NCBI RefSeq assembly: GCF_016798225.1
Contig: NZ_JAEUYX010000010.1
Coordinates: 1 to 56,206 of the forward strand
From: Anaerococcus sp. mt242
GTDB taxonomy: Bacteria > Bacillota > Clostridia > Tissierellales > Peptoniphilaceae
Direction of reading: 5' to 3'
Length of the DNA stretch: 56,206 nucleotides
The notes below the pieces were generated by a model. It did not search any database. It saw nothing but the letters and a program-made list of their open reading frames with translations, and was not told the origin of the DNA. Positions 34,748-42,999 of the stretch are shown piece by piece. A program made the position numbers and the translations under genes. Positions within the stretch are counted from its first letter, which is position 1. The number at the start of each line of letters is the position of its first letter.

Positions 34748-36548
34748 ATAAATTTTCTAAATATCCTTCACTTCCCAAATCGGATGGGATTTTAAACCCT
34801 GCTCGTGGACTAAATGCCCTTCCTGTTATATTTGGACCATCTACAGCAGTCGAGCGTTTAAATTGGCTTGCTGTAAATCTTTTGAAATATGAAATCAACC
34901 ATTTTTTGATGGTTTCTTTGTCATATTTATCATCAAAGGCAGAGATTGCATCTTCTAATATTTCCTCTGCTGGCAGATGATAGGTCAAATGTTCGTAGAT
35001 AAAAAAGTCTATTAATTCGTATGGTCCTATTATATCTTCTGTTTTTTGACTAATTTCTTTTTTATCTTCACTTATTAGTTCTGGAGATATTGGTGTATCA
35101 AGTATATCATTAAGAACTGCTTTTAGTTTTAAATTTTCAGTAGTCTCTGCTATAGCCCCTACTACATAACGAATTTCTGTTTTTGTAAGACTTGCATTTA
35201 GTGAATAATTACTCATCTGATCCCCATTAAAGGTTGCAAATCCTTGCATGGACTCAGATAAATCTCCTGTACCTATCACAATCCCATTATGCATATTTGC
35301 CAGATCAAATAATATTTGTGTACGTTCACGAGCTTGAGCATTTTCATATGCAGTATCTGGGGTAAGTCCATCATGGCCGATGTCTCTTAAGTGGATTTTT
35401 ACAGCTTCTGTAATATTTATTTCTTTTAATTCTAAGCCCAAAGCCTCACAAAGTAAATAAGCATTTGATTTTGTCCTATCACTTGTACCAAAGGCTGGCA
35501 TTGTATAGCAGTTTATCCCTGATAAATCATAGCCTACTTTATTGTAAGCGTGGACTAAAAATAAAAGGGCCATAGTTGAGTCAAGGCCACCAGATACTCC
35601 TAGAAATACATTTTTGACACCGATTTTCTGCATGCGGGTTAAAAGTGCACTTGCTCCTATATCAAGGACATCTCTTACATAATCATCCCTCTGTTCATAT
35701 ATAGGTAAATATGGGAATTTTTCCCTAGTTATATTTTCTTCAAACTTATCAAAGTGTAGTAATTCTTGATCAGTATATATCCTATATCTGTTTACATAAT
35801 CTATTTGATCATTGCAAATAATTTTTTCTACTTTCCCATCTTCAGAAATTATATTTAAGCCGCCATATACAAAGTCTGTCGTGCTTTCACCCCTGCCTTG
35901 AGAAGTATAGACATAAGTTACATCTTTTGATAAAAATCTTACTCTATTTAAAATTTCTTCTTCATTTAAAGCCATTTTTACCTCTGCCGTTGGATTTAAA
36001 ATAATTTGTGGGCAGTTAGCTATATCAGACTTGTAAGTTAAACTTCTTGGTATATCCATCATTTCATCTTCGCCAATGCTTACTGCTATATTTAAGTGAC
36101 TAATACTTTTTGATAATGGATTTACCTCACACCAGTCATCCAAAAACGGTATAACTTCTCCGTCTGGTATATCACTAGCAAATACATTTTTTTCTGTTAT
36201 AGACAGGTTCTTTTTGGTATACAAATCTACTAAATATCCATCCATTAGTAAAGCTATGGCATTATAAATTTTTCTATTGTATATTAAAGGAAAACCAACA
36301 GAAAATAAAATATTATAGCCTTTTGAAAACTCTTTTAATTCAAGGATAGCATCTTCAGCTAATAAAGCCATATCTTTGTATCCGTCATAAAGACTAGCTC
36401 CTGTAAGAGATAACTCAGGTAAAGATAGTATGCTCACACCGTCATTATAAGCATTTTTTACAAGATTTTTAATTGTTTCTTTATTTTTATTTATATCTCC
36501 AAGGGCAAGCTCAAAGTTTGTAGATCTAATTTTTAAATTTTTTCTCAT
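34734..36548 (-). CDS. nadE: NAD synthetase with a degenerate glutaminase domain
   Basis: The 604-residue protein has the two-domain layout of glutamine-dependent NAD synthetase: a nitrilase-fold N-terminal domain (about 1-260) and an ATP-pyrophosphatase synthetase domain with SGGLDST near residue 318. In the glutaminase triad Glu45 (LPELSLTG) and a Lys at 112/113 are present. The nucleophile, normally in ICEDLW, is replaced: the segment reads IGEDEM with Gly159 (codon GGC at 36072-36074). The enzyme therefore probably uses free ammonia, or a partner glutaminase, to amidate nicotinic acid adenine dinucleotide to NAD. Confidence 0.9.
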   Translation of the reverse strand: MRKNLKIRSTNFELALGDINKNKETIKNLVKNAYNDGVSILSLPELSLTGASLYDGYKDMALLAEDAILELKEFSKGYNILFSVGFPLIYNRKIYNAIALLMDGYLVDLYTKKNLSITEKNVFASDIPDGEVIPFLDDWCEVNPLSKSISHLNIAVSIGEDEMMDIPRSLTYKSDIANCPQIILNPTAEVKMALNEEEILNRVRFLSKDVTYVYTSQGRGESTTDFVYGGLNIISEDGKVEKIICNDQIDYVNRYRIYTDQELLHFDKFEENITREKFPYLPIYEQRDDYVRDVLDIGASALLTRMQKIGVKNVFLGVSGGLDSTMALLFLVHAYNKVGYDLSGINCYTMPAFGTSDRTKSNAYLLCEALGLELKEINITEAVKIHLRDIGHDGLTPDTAYENAQARERTQILFDLANMHNGIVIGTGDLSESMQGFATFNGDQMSNYSLNASLTKTEIRYVVGAIAETTENLKLKAVLNDILDTPISPELISEDKKEISQKTEDIIGPYELIDFFIYEHLTYHLPAEEILEDAISAFDDKYDKETIKKWLISYFKRFTASQFKRSTAVDGPNITGRAFSPRAGFKIPSDLGSEGYLENLYEKN

Positions 36549-36694
36549 AATCCACCTCTTAGAGATATTTTACCACAGATTACTACTAAAAATCTTTATA
36601 CAATAAATTTTAATTATTTTTTCACAAAATATTTTATTTATAAATCTATAAGTGTATAATGTTATTACAGGAATAGATGTATTTAGGAGGAAAA

Positions 36695-37915
36695 ATGCAC
36701 AATATTAGAGAAATTCTTGACGGAATTTATTATGTCGGTGTAAACGACAGACGAATTGACAGATTTGAAAATATGTTCCCAGTAGAAAATGGTGTTTCAT
36801 ATTCTTCTTATGTTATAAAAGATGAAAAAAATGCCTTAGTAGATAGTGTTGAGTCTGGATTTACTAGACAATACCTAGAAAATATTGAAGCTGCCTTAGA
36901 TGGTGAAGATTTAGACTATATAATTGTCCACCACATGGAGCCTGATCACTGTAGAAACATTGATTTTTGTATGAGAAAATGGCCAAATGCAAAACTAGTT
37001 GGTAATGCAAAAACATTCCAATTCTATGAACAATTCTACAATGACGAATTTAAAGATAGATATCATGAAGTAAAAGAAGGCGATGAACTAAATTTAGGCA
37101 GTCACAACCTTAAATTCGTATTTGCTCCTATGGTTCACTGGCCAGAAGTAATGATGTCATATGATACAAACAACCAAATCTTATTCTCAGCTGATGCCTT
37201 TGGTTCATTTAATGCTATAGAAGGACACCTAAGAGCAGAAAATGTAATACATAAAGGCGATTGGTTAGATCAAGCACGTAGATATTACATCAACATAGTT
37301 GGTAAGTTCGGTAATCAAGTTCAAGCTGTATTTAAAAAAGTAGCTGATCTTGAAATAAAAACTATCCTTCCCCTACACGGACCTGTCTATGATGACCAAG
37401 AATCTATTGGATTTATCATGAATAAATACAACAAATGGTCATCATTTACTCCAGAAGAAAAAGGTGTAGTTATCGTATATTCAACTATGTATGGTGATAC
37501 AGAACAAGCTGCAGACATACTTGCAAAAGAACTTGCAGAACTTGGTGTTACAGAAGATATCAGAGTATATGATATATCTGGTTGGGATCCATCATATGTA
37601 ATTGCTGATTGTCATAAATACAGCAACGCAGTTTTTGCACCAATCAACTACAACTCAGGTCTATATTATAAAATGGAGGCCTTCCTACAAGAACTTGCTG
37701 GAACAGGCTACAAAGATAGACACATTTCTTTCTTAAACAACTGGTCATGGGGTGGTACAAGCCTTAAAACTTCAAAAGAAATTCTTGAAGCTGGTAAACA
37801 CAAATATGTAGGTGAAGATGTGCTAATCAACTCAGCAGTTAAAGATGAACAAGTAGACCAAATTAAAGAACTAGCAAAAGCTATCAAAGAAGACTTGGAT
37901 GGCCAAGAATATTAA
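36695..37915 (+). CDS. fprA: A-type flavodiiron protein (FprA-like oxygen/NO reductase)
   Basis: The 406-residue protein has a metallo-beta-lactamase-like diiron domain with ligands H80-x-E82-x-D84-H85, His148, Asp167 and His228, and a C-terminal flavodoxin domain starting VVIVYSTMYGDTEQAAD that binds FMN. No rubredoxin or reductase domain is fused. In anaerobes these enzymes reduce O2 to water, or NO to N2O, using rubredoxin or F420-type donors, and so protect against air exposure. The ATG at 36695 is chosen because AGGAGG sits 5 nt before it; a frame start 18 nt earlier would precede that site. TATAAT at 36655-36660 is the probable -10. Confidence 0.95.
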   Translation: MHNIREILDGIYYVGVNDRRIDRFENMFPVENGVSYSSYVIKDEKNALVDSVESGFTRQYLENIEAALDGEDLDYIIVHHMEPDHCRNIDFCMRKWPNAKLVGNAKTFQFYEQFYNDEFKDRYHEVKEGDELNLGSHNLKFVFAPMVHWPEVMMSYDTNNQILFSADAFGSFNAIEGHLRAENVIHKGDWLDQARRYYINIVGKFGNQVQAVFKKVADLEIKTILPLHGPVYDDQESIGFIMNKYNKWSSFTPEEKGVVIVYSTMYGDTEQAADILAKELAELGVTEDIRVYDISGWDPSYVIADCHKYSNAVFAPINYNSGLYYKMEAFLQELAGTGYKDRHISFLNNWSWGGTSLKTSKEILEAGKHKYVGEDVLINSAVKDEQVDQIKELAKAIKEDLDGQEY

Positions 37916-37924
37916 AATATAATT

Positions 37925-37946
37925 AAGGAGCCAATTATGGCTCCTT
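37925..37946 (+). terminator. Terminator of fprA
   Basis: Stem AAGGAGCCA / TGGCTCCTT with loop ATTA and a run of T on the plus strand. The minus-strand exit is only moderately T-rich, so stopping the convergent aldehyde dehydrogenase transcript would be weaker. Confidence 0.92.
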
Positions 37947-37956
37947 TTTTTATTTG

Positions 37957-39324
37957 CTATTTTATTTTTCTAAGTATATTTAAAGCTCCACCATCATATG
38001 GAGGGTATTTCATTTTCATTTCAAAATTCGAATTTGCTTCCATAATTGATTTTTGATTTGAAAAATTCTTAAAACCATAGTATCCATGATATCCACCTTG
38101 GCCACTATATCCTACCCCGCCAAATTGAAGATAGGGATTTGATACCATCATTAAAGTATCATTTACCATTCCATTTCCAAATTCCATATTGTACATAACT
38201 TTTTCTTTAGTACGCCCACTTTCTGTAAATAAATATAAGGCTAATGGTTTTGGTAAAGTTTTTACCTTATATAATACTTCATTTAGATTTGTATAAGTAA
38301 TTATTGGAAAAATTGGGCCAAATATTTCTTCATCCATTAATTTGTTTTCAAAATCTACTCCATCCACAATTGTTGGAGCAAGTTTTAAATTATTGCTATC
38401 AAACTCTCCACCGTATATTATATTTTGACCTCTAAGAAGTCCTACAAGTTTTTCCAAATGTTCCTTATTAATTATATTGGCATAGTCTCTACAATTTATT
38501 GGATCTGGTCCATAAAATTCTAAGAGCGCATTTTCAAGTTCTCTCACAAATCTATCTTTTATAGATACATGGACTAAAATATAGTCTGGTGACACACAAG
38601 TTTGACCAGCATTTACTGTGTTTCCCCAGGCAATAGATCTTGCAGCAAGTCCTATATTTGCATCCCCTTCAACAATTGCAGGAGATTTTCCTCCTAGCTC
38701 TAGGGTAACTTTTGATAAATTTTTGCTGGCAGCTTGCATAATTTTTTTGCCAACTTCTGCCCCACCTGTGTAGAAGATATGATCATAATTATATGATAAT
38801 AATTCGTCATGGCTTACTTGCTCATTATCCACTACATGGATATATTTCGGATCAAAATTTGCATTTATAATTTCTTTGATTAGACTTGATGTGTGCTTTG
38901 ATTTTCTACTAGTTTTTAAAATTATTGTATTTCCAGCAGCCATTGCACCAATCAATGGGTCGATTGCTAGTAAAAATGGATAATTCCAAGGGGAAATAAT
39001 AAGTGTTACTCCCATTGGCTCAAAAAGTGTGTATGATTTTGCAGGCATGGCCATTAGCGGAGTTTTTTCTGCTATTGGTTCCATCCATTCGGAAAGATTT
39101 TCTGTGGCCAGCTTTATTTCCTCATAGGCCATAGTAAGTTCTGAAGCATAGGCTTCAAAGTTTGACTTACCCAAGTCTTTTGAAAGAGCCATTAAAATAT
39201 TATCTTCAAATGTGATTAGCAAATCTCTTAACTTTTGTAGATTTCTTAATCTAAAGTCTAAGGTCTTTGTTTCTCCTGAGTAAAAATATTCTCTTTGGAG
39301 ATCTACTATTTGTCCTAAATTCAT
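37957..39324 (-). CDS. Aldehyde dehydrogenase family protein (fatty-aldehyde / class 3 type)
   Basis: The 455-residue NAD(P)-dependent enzyme oxidises an aldehyde to the acid. General base Glu209 (LELGGKSP) and nucleophile Cys243 (NAGQTCVSPDYIL) are in place, as is SPWNYP at 111-116. Length and the short N-terminus match class 3 ALDH (YwdH/AldX-like), which tend to handle medium to long-chain aldehydes. The usual cofactor-site KPSE is KTSRKSKHTS here. It is monocistronic. Confidence 0.9.
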   Translation of the reverse strand: MNLGQIVDLQREYFYSGETKTLDFRLRNLQKLRDLLITFEDNILMALSKDLGKSNFEAYASELTMAYEEIKLATENLSEWMEPIAEKTPLMAMPAKSYTLFEPMGVTLIISPWNYPFLLAIDPLIGAMAAGNTIILKTSRKSKHTSSLIKEIINANFDPKYIHVVDNEQVSHDELLSYNYDHIFYTGGAEVGKKIMQAASKNLSKVTLELGGKSPAIVEGDANIGLAARSIAWGNTVNAGQTCVSPDYILVHVSIKDRFVRELENALLEFYGPDPINCRDYANIINKEHLEKLVGLLRGQNIIYGGEFDSNNLKLAPTIVDGVDFENKLMDEEIFGPIFPIITYTNLNEVLYKVKTLPKPLALYLFTESGRTKEKVMYNMEFGNGMVNDTLMMVSNPYLQFGGVGYSGQGGYHGYYGFKNFSNQKSIMEANSNFEMKMKYPPYDGGALNILRKIK

Positions 39325-39388
39325 TATTTACTCCTTAATTTCTCTTAACTTGTCTTATTTTTACCCTTATTTAGCAAAAAAAAATAAA

Positions 39389-39407
39389 GCTTCCAAAATT
39401 TGGAAGC
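39389..39407 (-). terminator. Terminator after the peroxiredoxin gene
   Basis: Stem GCTTCC(AAA) / (TTT)GGAAGC, followed on the minus strand by TTTATTTTTTTTT. It lies 11 bp past the peroxiredoxin stop codon. Confidence 0.88.
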
Positions 39408-39417
39408 CCTTTTCTTA

Positions 39418-39870
39418 TTAAAGATTTTCAATTACTTCTTCGATATCTGGCAATTCTGATGGTTCGTAAACTTTTACCCATTTTACATTACCTTCTTGAT
39501 CGATAATTACATTTGCTCTTTGGCTAGCCCCATTTTCTTCATTGAATAGTCCATAAGCCTTTGTTACTTCTGCGTATGGGAAAAAGTCTGAAGCTATTTT
39601 TACATCTTCTATACAAAGAATGTCTGCCCATTTTTGTTTAGCTGGGAATGGGTCAACTGAAAGACCTATTACTACAGTATCGCCTTTTTCTTGGATTCTA
39701 TCGTAATTTCTTTCTAGACTTCTCATTTGATCAGTACATACTGATGTAAATGCAAGTGGGTGCCAAGAAAGTATTACTTTTTTACCTTTAAGGTCAGATA
39801 AATTTATGTCATTTTTATTTTGATCTTTTAGTGAAAATTCTGGTGCTTTTTCATTAACTTTAATAGTCAT
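39418..39870 (-). CDS. Peroxiredoxin (AhpC/TSA family, AhpE/BCP-like)
   Basis: The 150-residue thiol peroxidase detoxifies H2O2 and organic hydroperoxides. The active-site motif is P38-x3-T42-x2-C45 (PLAFTSVC), with the catalytic Arg in the region NGASQRANV. The size and the PLAFTSVCT sequence fit the one-Cys or atypical two-Cys AhpE/BCP groups; a second Cys lies in ADILCIED and may act as resolving residue. It probably starts its own transcript 48 bp after the amidohydrolase gene, and a strong terminator follows. Confidence 0.9.
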   Translation of the reverse strand: MTIKVNEKAPEFSLKDQNKNDINLSDLKGKKVILSWHPLAFTSVCTDQMRSLERNYDRIQEKGDTVVIGLSVDPFPAKQKWADILCIEDVKIASDFFPYAEVTKAYGLFNEENGASQRANVIIDQEGNVKWVKVYEPSELPDIEEVIENL

Positions 39871-39917
39871 AATTTACTCCTTTTATCTTCTTAACTCGAT
39901 ATTAAATATATACCCAA

Positions 39918-41114
39918 TTAATTTTGATTTAAAAAATCATTGACAAATTTGACCATAGCTGTTGTACCTATTATGATAGATTTTTCATCTATATCAAAGT
40001 ATTCGTTATGGTGTTCTGCTCCTGATCCTAATTCTTCATTTTTCGTACCTACTAGAGCAAAGACAATATCGCTTACTGCTCTATACTCAGTAAAGGTTTC
40101 TGATGCAAACCAAGTCAGATTTTTATATATACTGCCTGGCATTATATCATCAATTGATTTTTGGGCGAGATTTGCTAATTGCTCATTGTTTATAACCGGA
40201 TCATTCATGTGATACATTTCATTGATTATAAATTCACACTCGTGGGCTTGGGCGGTAAGATTTCCTACTTTTTTCACAAGTTCTAAAGCCTTCTTTCCTT
40301 CTTCCGTATCAAAATAACGCAAAGTCCCAGCAACTCTGACATCATCAGGAATTACATTTGCAATTGCACCACCATTTATAAGTCCTAGACCTAATGTAAC
40401 AGTTTTAGAAACATCAATTCGATTTATCCATGCACTTGCTAGGCCATTTATAATATTTGTAGCTGCAAATATAGGGCTAATTGATAAATCAGGGCGAGAT
40501 CCATGGCCACCTTTACCGCGGACTGTAAAGTCAACAATTGCATTTCCCGCCATCACAGGACCTGCATCAACTCCAATTTTCCCTGTTTCTAAAAATGCTG
40601 CTAAGTGCTCTCCATAAATTGCATCTATATTTTCTTTTTTTAAAGCATCTATCATATTAAAAATTCCAGAGCCAGTTTCTTCGCCCTCTTCAAAAATAAA
40701 AATAACTCTTCCCCTTAGTTTGTCTTTATTTTCTACTAGAACTTTCATCGCTCCCAGAAGAGTTGCCATATGACCGTCATGACCGCAAGCATGAAAGATG
40801 CCATCGACTTTTGATTTACAAAGTCTCATTGATTTTTGATTTGAATCTTTTTCTAATATTGGCAATGCATCTATATCTGTTCTAAGGCCCACAGTCTTGC
40901 CAGGTTTTCCAGTATCAAGGGTTGCATAAAAACCAGTACACTTAACCTCAGTAATTGCTAGATTTAATTTTTTTGCTTCTTTTTTTAAAAACTTACTAGT
41001 TTCTATTTCCATACCAGATAGTTCTGGATTTTCATGCAAGTATCTGCGTGTAGATATTAGATAGTCCTCTAAACTTTCTACACTTTGTAAAATTTCTTCA
41101 TTTGAAATACTCAT
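39918..41114 (-). CDS. M20D-family amidohydrolase/peptidase
   Basis: The 398-residue di-metal hydrolase resembles N-acyl-L-amino acid amidohydrolases and IAA-amino acid hydrolases. Metal ligands appear in H108-A-C110-G-H112-D-G-H115, in the catalytic FEEGEETGSG, and in the later EHLAAFLETG and AEHHNEYFD regions. It likely releases amino acids from N-acyl derivatives or cleaves small peptides. AGGAGA precedes the ATG, immediately after a terminator-like hairpin, so expression may be attenuated. Confidence 0.88.
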   Translation of the reverse strand: MSISNEEILQSVESLEDYLISTRRYLHENPELSGMEIETSKFLKKEAKKLNLAITEVKCTGFYATLDTGKPGKTVGLRTDIDALPILEKDSNQKSMRLCKSKVDGIFHACGHDGHMATLLGAMKVLVENKDKLRGRVIFIFEEGEETGSGIFNMIDALKKENIDAIYGEHLAAFLETGKIGVDAGPVMAGNAIVDFTVRGKGGHGSRPDLSISPIFAATNIINGLASAWINRIDVSKTVTLGLGLINGGAIANVIPDDVRVAGTLRYFDTEEGKKALELVKKVGNLTAQAHECEFIINEMYHMNDPVINNEQLANLAQKSIDDIMPGSIYKNLTWFASETFTEYRAVSDIVFALVGTKNEELGSGAEHHNEYFDIDEKSIIIGTTAMVKFVNDFLNQN

Positions 41115-41132
41115 TTTTTCTCCTAAATAAAA

Positions 41133-41153
41133 AGATAGGCAAAAGACCTATCT
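41133..41153 (-). terminator. Terminator-like hairpin in the amidohydrolase leader
   Basis: Stem AGATAGG / CCTATCT with a 7-nt loop, followed on the minus strand by TTTTTATTT that runs straight into the AGGAGA ribosome-binding site of the next gene. The preceding ridA gene already has its own terminator at 41269-41296, so this one lies in a separate leader of about 150 nt. It could be an attenuator or end a short RNA. Confidence 0.65.
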
Positions 41154-41268
41154 AAAATTAATTTTTATATTTATTATTATTAAATAATTTTTATTAAGCT
41201 CTTATGTTTTTACTCTACCTTTTTTTAGGAATAATATCGATAAGTATGAGTCAAAATTTCCAATTAAA

Positions 41269-41296
41269 AAACGACAATGCAAATTCATTGTCGTTT
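41269..41296 (-). terminator. Terminator of ridA
   Basis: Perfect 11-bp stem AAACGACAATG / CATTGTCGTTT with a 6-nt loop, followed on the minus strand by TTTTTTAATT. Confidence 0.92.
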
Positions 41297-41303
41297 GTTT
41301 TTC

Positions 41304-41675
41304 TTATAATGAAGCAATAGCTTCGATTTCTATTGCTGCTCCTAATGGTAGAGCTGCTACTTGGATAGCTGATCTTGCCGGTTTGTGTTCATCAAAGAAT
41401 TCTTTGTAAACTTCATTAACTGCTGCAAAGTCATTGATATCAGCCAAGAAAACTGTACATTTGATAACTTTATCAATTGATGAACCTGATTCTTCTAAGA
41501 TAGCTTGGATGTTATTTAATACTTGTCTAGCTGCAGCTGAGATTTCTGTTACTAATTCTCCAGTTTCTGGATTTAGTGGAATTTGACCTGATGTAAATAC
41601 AAATTGTTCTGTACCAATTGCTTGTACATATGGTCCTACTGCTGCTGGTGCTTTGTCTGTGTGAAATGATTTCAT
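41304..41675 (-). CDS. ridA: RidA-family enamine/imine deaminase
   Basis: The 123-residue trimeric RidA (YjgF/Rid) protein starts with the family pattern TDKAPAAVGPYVQAI, continues with FTSGQIPLNPETGELV, and ends with RSAIQVAALPLGAAIEIEAI, which holds the catalytic Arg. It hydrolyses reactive 2-aminoacrylate and related enamines released by PLP enzymes, so protects branched-chain amino-acid metabolism. It has AAGGAGA before the ATG and its own promoter. Confidence 0.95.
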   Translation of the reverse strand: MKSFHTDKAPAAVGPYVQAIGTEQFVFTSGQIPLNPETGELVTEISAAARQVLNNIQAILEESGSSIDKVIKCTVFLADINDFAAVNEVYKEFFDEHKPARSAIQVAALPLGAAIEIEAIASL

Positions 41676-41718
41676 AATGTCTCCTTAAATTTAATATTTA
41701 AAATGTTTTCATACTACA

Positions 41719-41747
41719 TTTATATAACAATTTAGCTAAAAATTCAA
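41719..41747 (-). promoter_or_regulatory. Promoter of ridA
   Basis: TTGAAT (41742-41747) and TATAAA (41719-41724) lie 17 bp apart on the minus strand, about 45 bp before the ridA ATG. Confidence 0.65.
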
Positions 41748-41755
41748 GGTTTTTT

Positions 41756-42763
41756 TTAATTTATTTTTAAATACTCTTCAAGAGTCAAATCATTTTCATA
41801 GATGTTCTTAGCATTTTCAACACCTACAAATCTAAAGTGCCAAGGTTCAGCCTTATGGTTAGTTTTGTTTTCCTTCCCCTTTGGATATCTTTCGATAAAA
41901 CCATATTTGTAAGCATTTTCTGCTAGCCAATCGTAGCTTGCAGTTTTTTCAAACTTATCATTGTATTTGCTTCCTTCTGTAAAAAAGTCAAAGGCAGATC
42001 CTAGTTGGTGTTCATTTGTGCCTGGAGCTGAGCTATCAGGCTCAGAAACTTCAAACATTTTTTTCTCTAAATCATAATCCCTATAATCAGATGCAATTTT
42101 TACATCTAGATTTTCGCGTGCCATATCTTGACGCATGGTCTCGAAAGCACGTCTTGCTGTTTTGTCAACACCTGGGTCAAAGTCTTCTGGTAAGGGATGA
42201 TCCTCATTTACAAAAGTAAGTCCATTTACAACCTTGATTTGCTTATCGCTATCTAGCTTTGATAGGCCATATTTATTTACATAATAATAGGTATCGTCGA
42301 TTTTTACCTTAGAAAAACCATTTTCTGTACCAAAATAAGGCACATATGATCCTTCTTTAATGAACTTTTCAGTTTTTGAATAATCATTTGGAAATTGGTA
42401 TGCATATTGTGTTTGCACACAAAGAACATATTCTTGTAGAGTATCGCTATATTTATCATCTTTTAGGGCATGACTTTCATCAACATCTGCATCTTTGAAA
42501 CCAACATCAGTTGCTACATGAATTTTGTTACTTGTTTCTTTTTCTGTTTCTTCTTCAAGTTCACTAAAATTTCCTGCTGCTTGTCTGATTTCATTTGGTC
42601 TTGCGATTTCAAATTCATTATCATTATTGCCATTAAAACCAAATTGATAAATAGAAGCTACGACTGCTAGTCCTAATATTCCGCTAGTAAAAATCTTTTT
42701 GTTTCTTGCTTTTCTTTTCTTTGCCTGATTTCTCTTTTTTTCTCTGATACCTTTATTAGACAT
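41756..42763 (-). CDS. Membrane-anchored D-alanyl-D-alanine carboxypeptidase, VanY-like (M15B)
   Basis: The 335-residue wall-modifying enzyme has a very basic cytoplasmic N-terminus (residues 1-23), a single membrane anchor (about 24-41), an acidic linker, an SH3-like stretch (about 120-175), and a C-terminal M15B zinc peptidase domain. Zinc and catalytic motifs are visible in NEHQLGSAFDFF (His and Asp) and AEPWHFRFVG (Glu and His). It should trim the terminal D-Ala from peptidoglycan stem peptides. No van resistance genes accompany it, so it is probably a housekeeping enzyme. Confidence 0.88.
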   Translation of the reverse strand: MSNKGIREKKRNQAKKRKARNKKIFTSGILGLAVVASIYQFGFNGNNDNEFEIARPNEIRQAAGNFSELEEETEKETSNKIHVATDVGFKDADVDESHALKDDKYSDTLQEYVLCVQTQYAYQFPNDYSKTEKFIKEGSYVPYFGTENGFSKVKIDDTYYYVNKYGLSKLDSDKQIKVVNGLTFVNEDHPLPEDFDPGVDKTARRAFETMRQDMARENLDVKIASDYRDYDLEKKMFEVSEPDSSAPGTNEHQLGSAFDFFTEGSKYNDKFEKTASYDWLAENAYKYGFIERYPKGKENKTNHKAEPWHFRFVGVENAKNIYENDLTLEEYLKIN

Positions 42764-42951
42764 AATTAATTCCTATTCATTTATTTCAATATTATAGTTA
42801 TGATTGTTTTTAGTGTAGACTGCGGGATATCAATTTTATAAAATATATCTCAATTTTATACGAAATTGATTTATTACTATTTATTAACATTATAGCATGA
42901 TTGTTAGAAAATTAATAGGGGCAAAAGTACTTTATTTGCATAAAATATAAA
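42764..42951 (-). promoter_or_regulatory. Promoter and long leader of the VanY-like gene
   Basis: An extended -10 element TGCTATAAT (42889-42897, minus strand) implies a leader of about 120 nt. Inside it AATTTTATA-type sequences recur and can pair with AAATTGA segments to give small hairpins. No known riboswitch family is recognisable. Translation starts after a weak AGGAAT site. Confidence 0.55.
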
Positions 42952-42978
42952 AAAAATCGGCTATTTTAGCCGATTTTT
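42952..42978 (-). terminator. Terminator of the ispE-murI-ppx-ppk1 operon
   Basis: Perfect 12-bp stem AAAAATCGGCTA / TAGCCGATTTTT with a 3-nt loop and a T-run on the minus strand, 22 bp after the ppk1 stop codon. Confidence 0.92.
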
Positions 42979-42999
42979 GTAAAATTTAATTAATATTTA

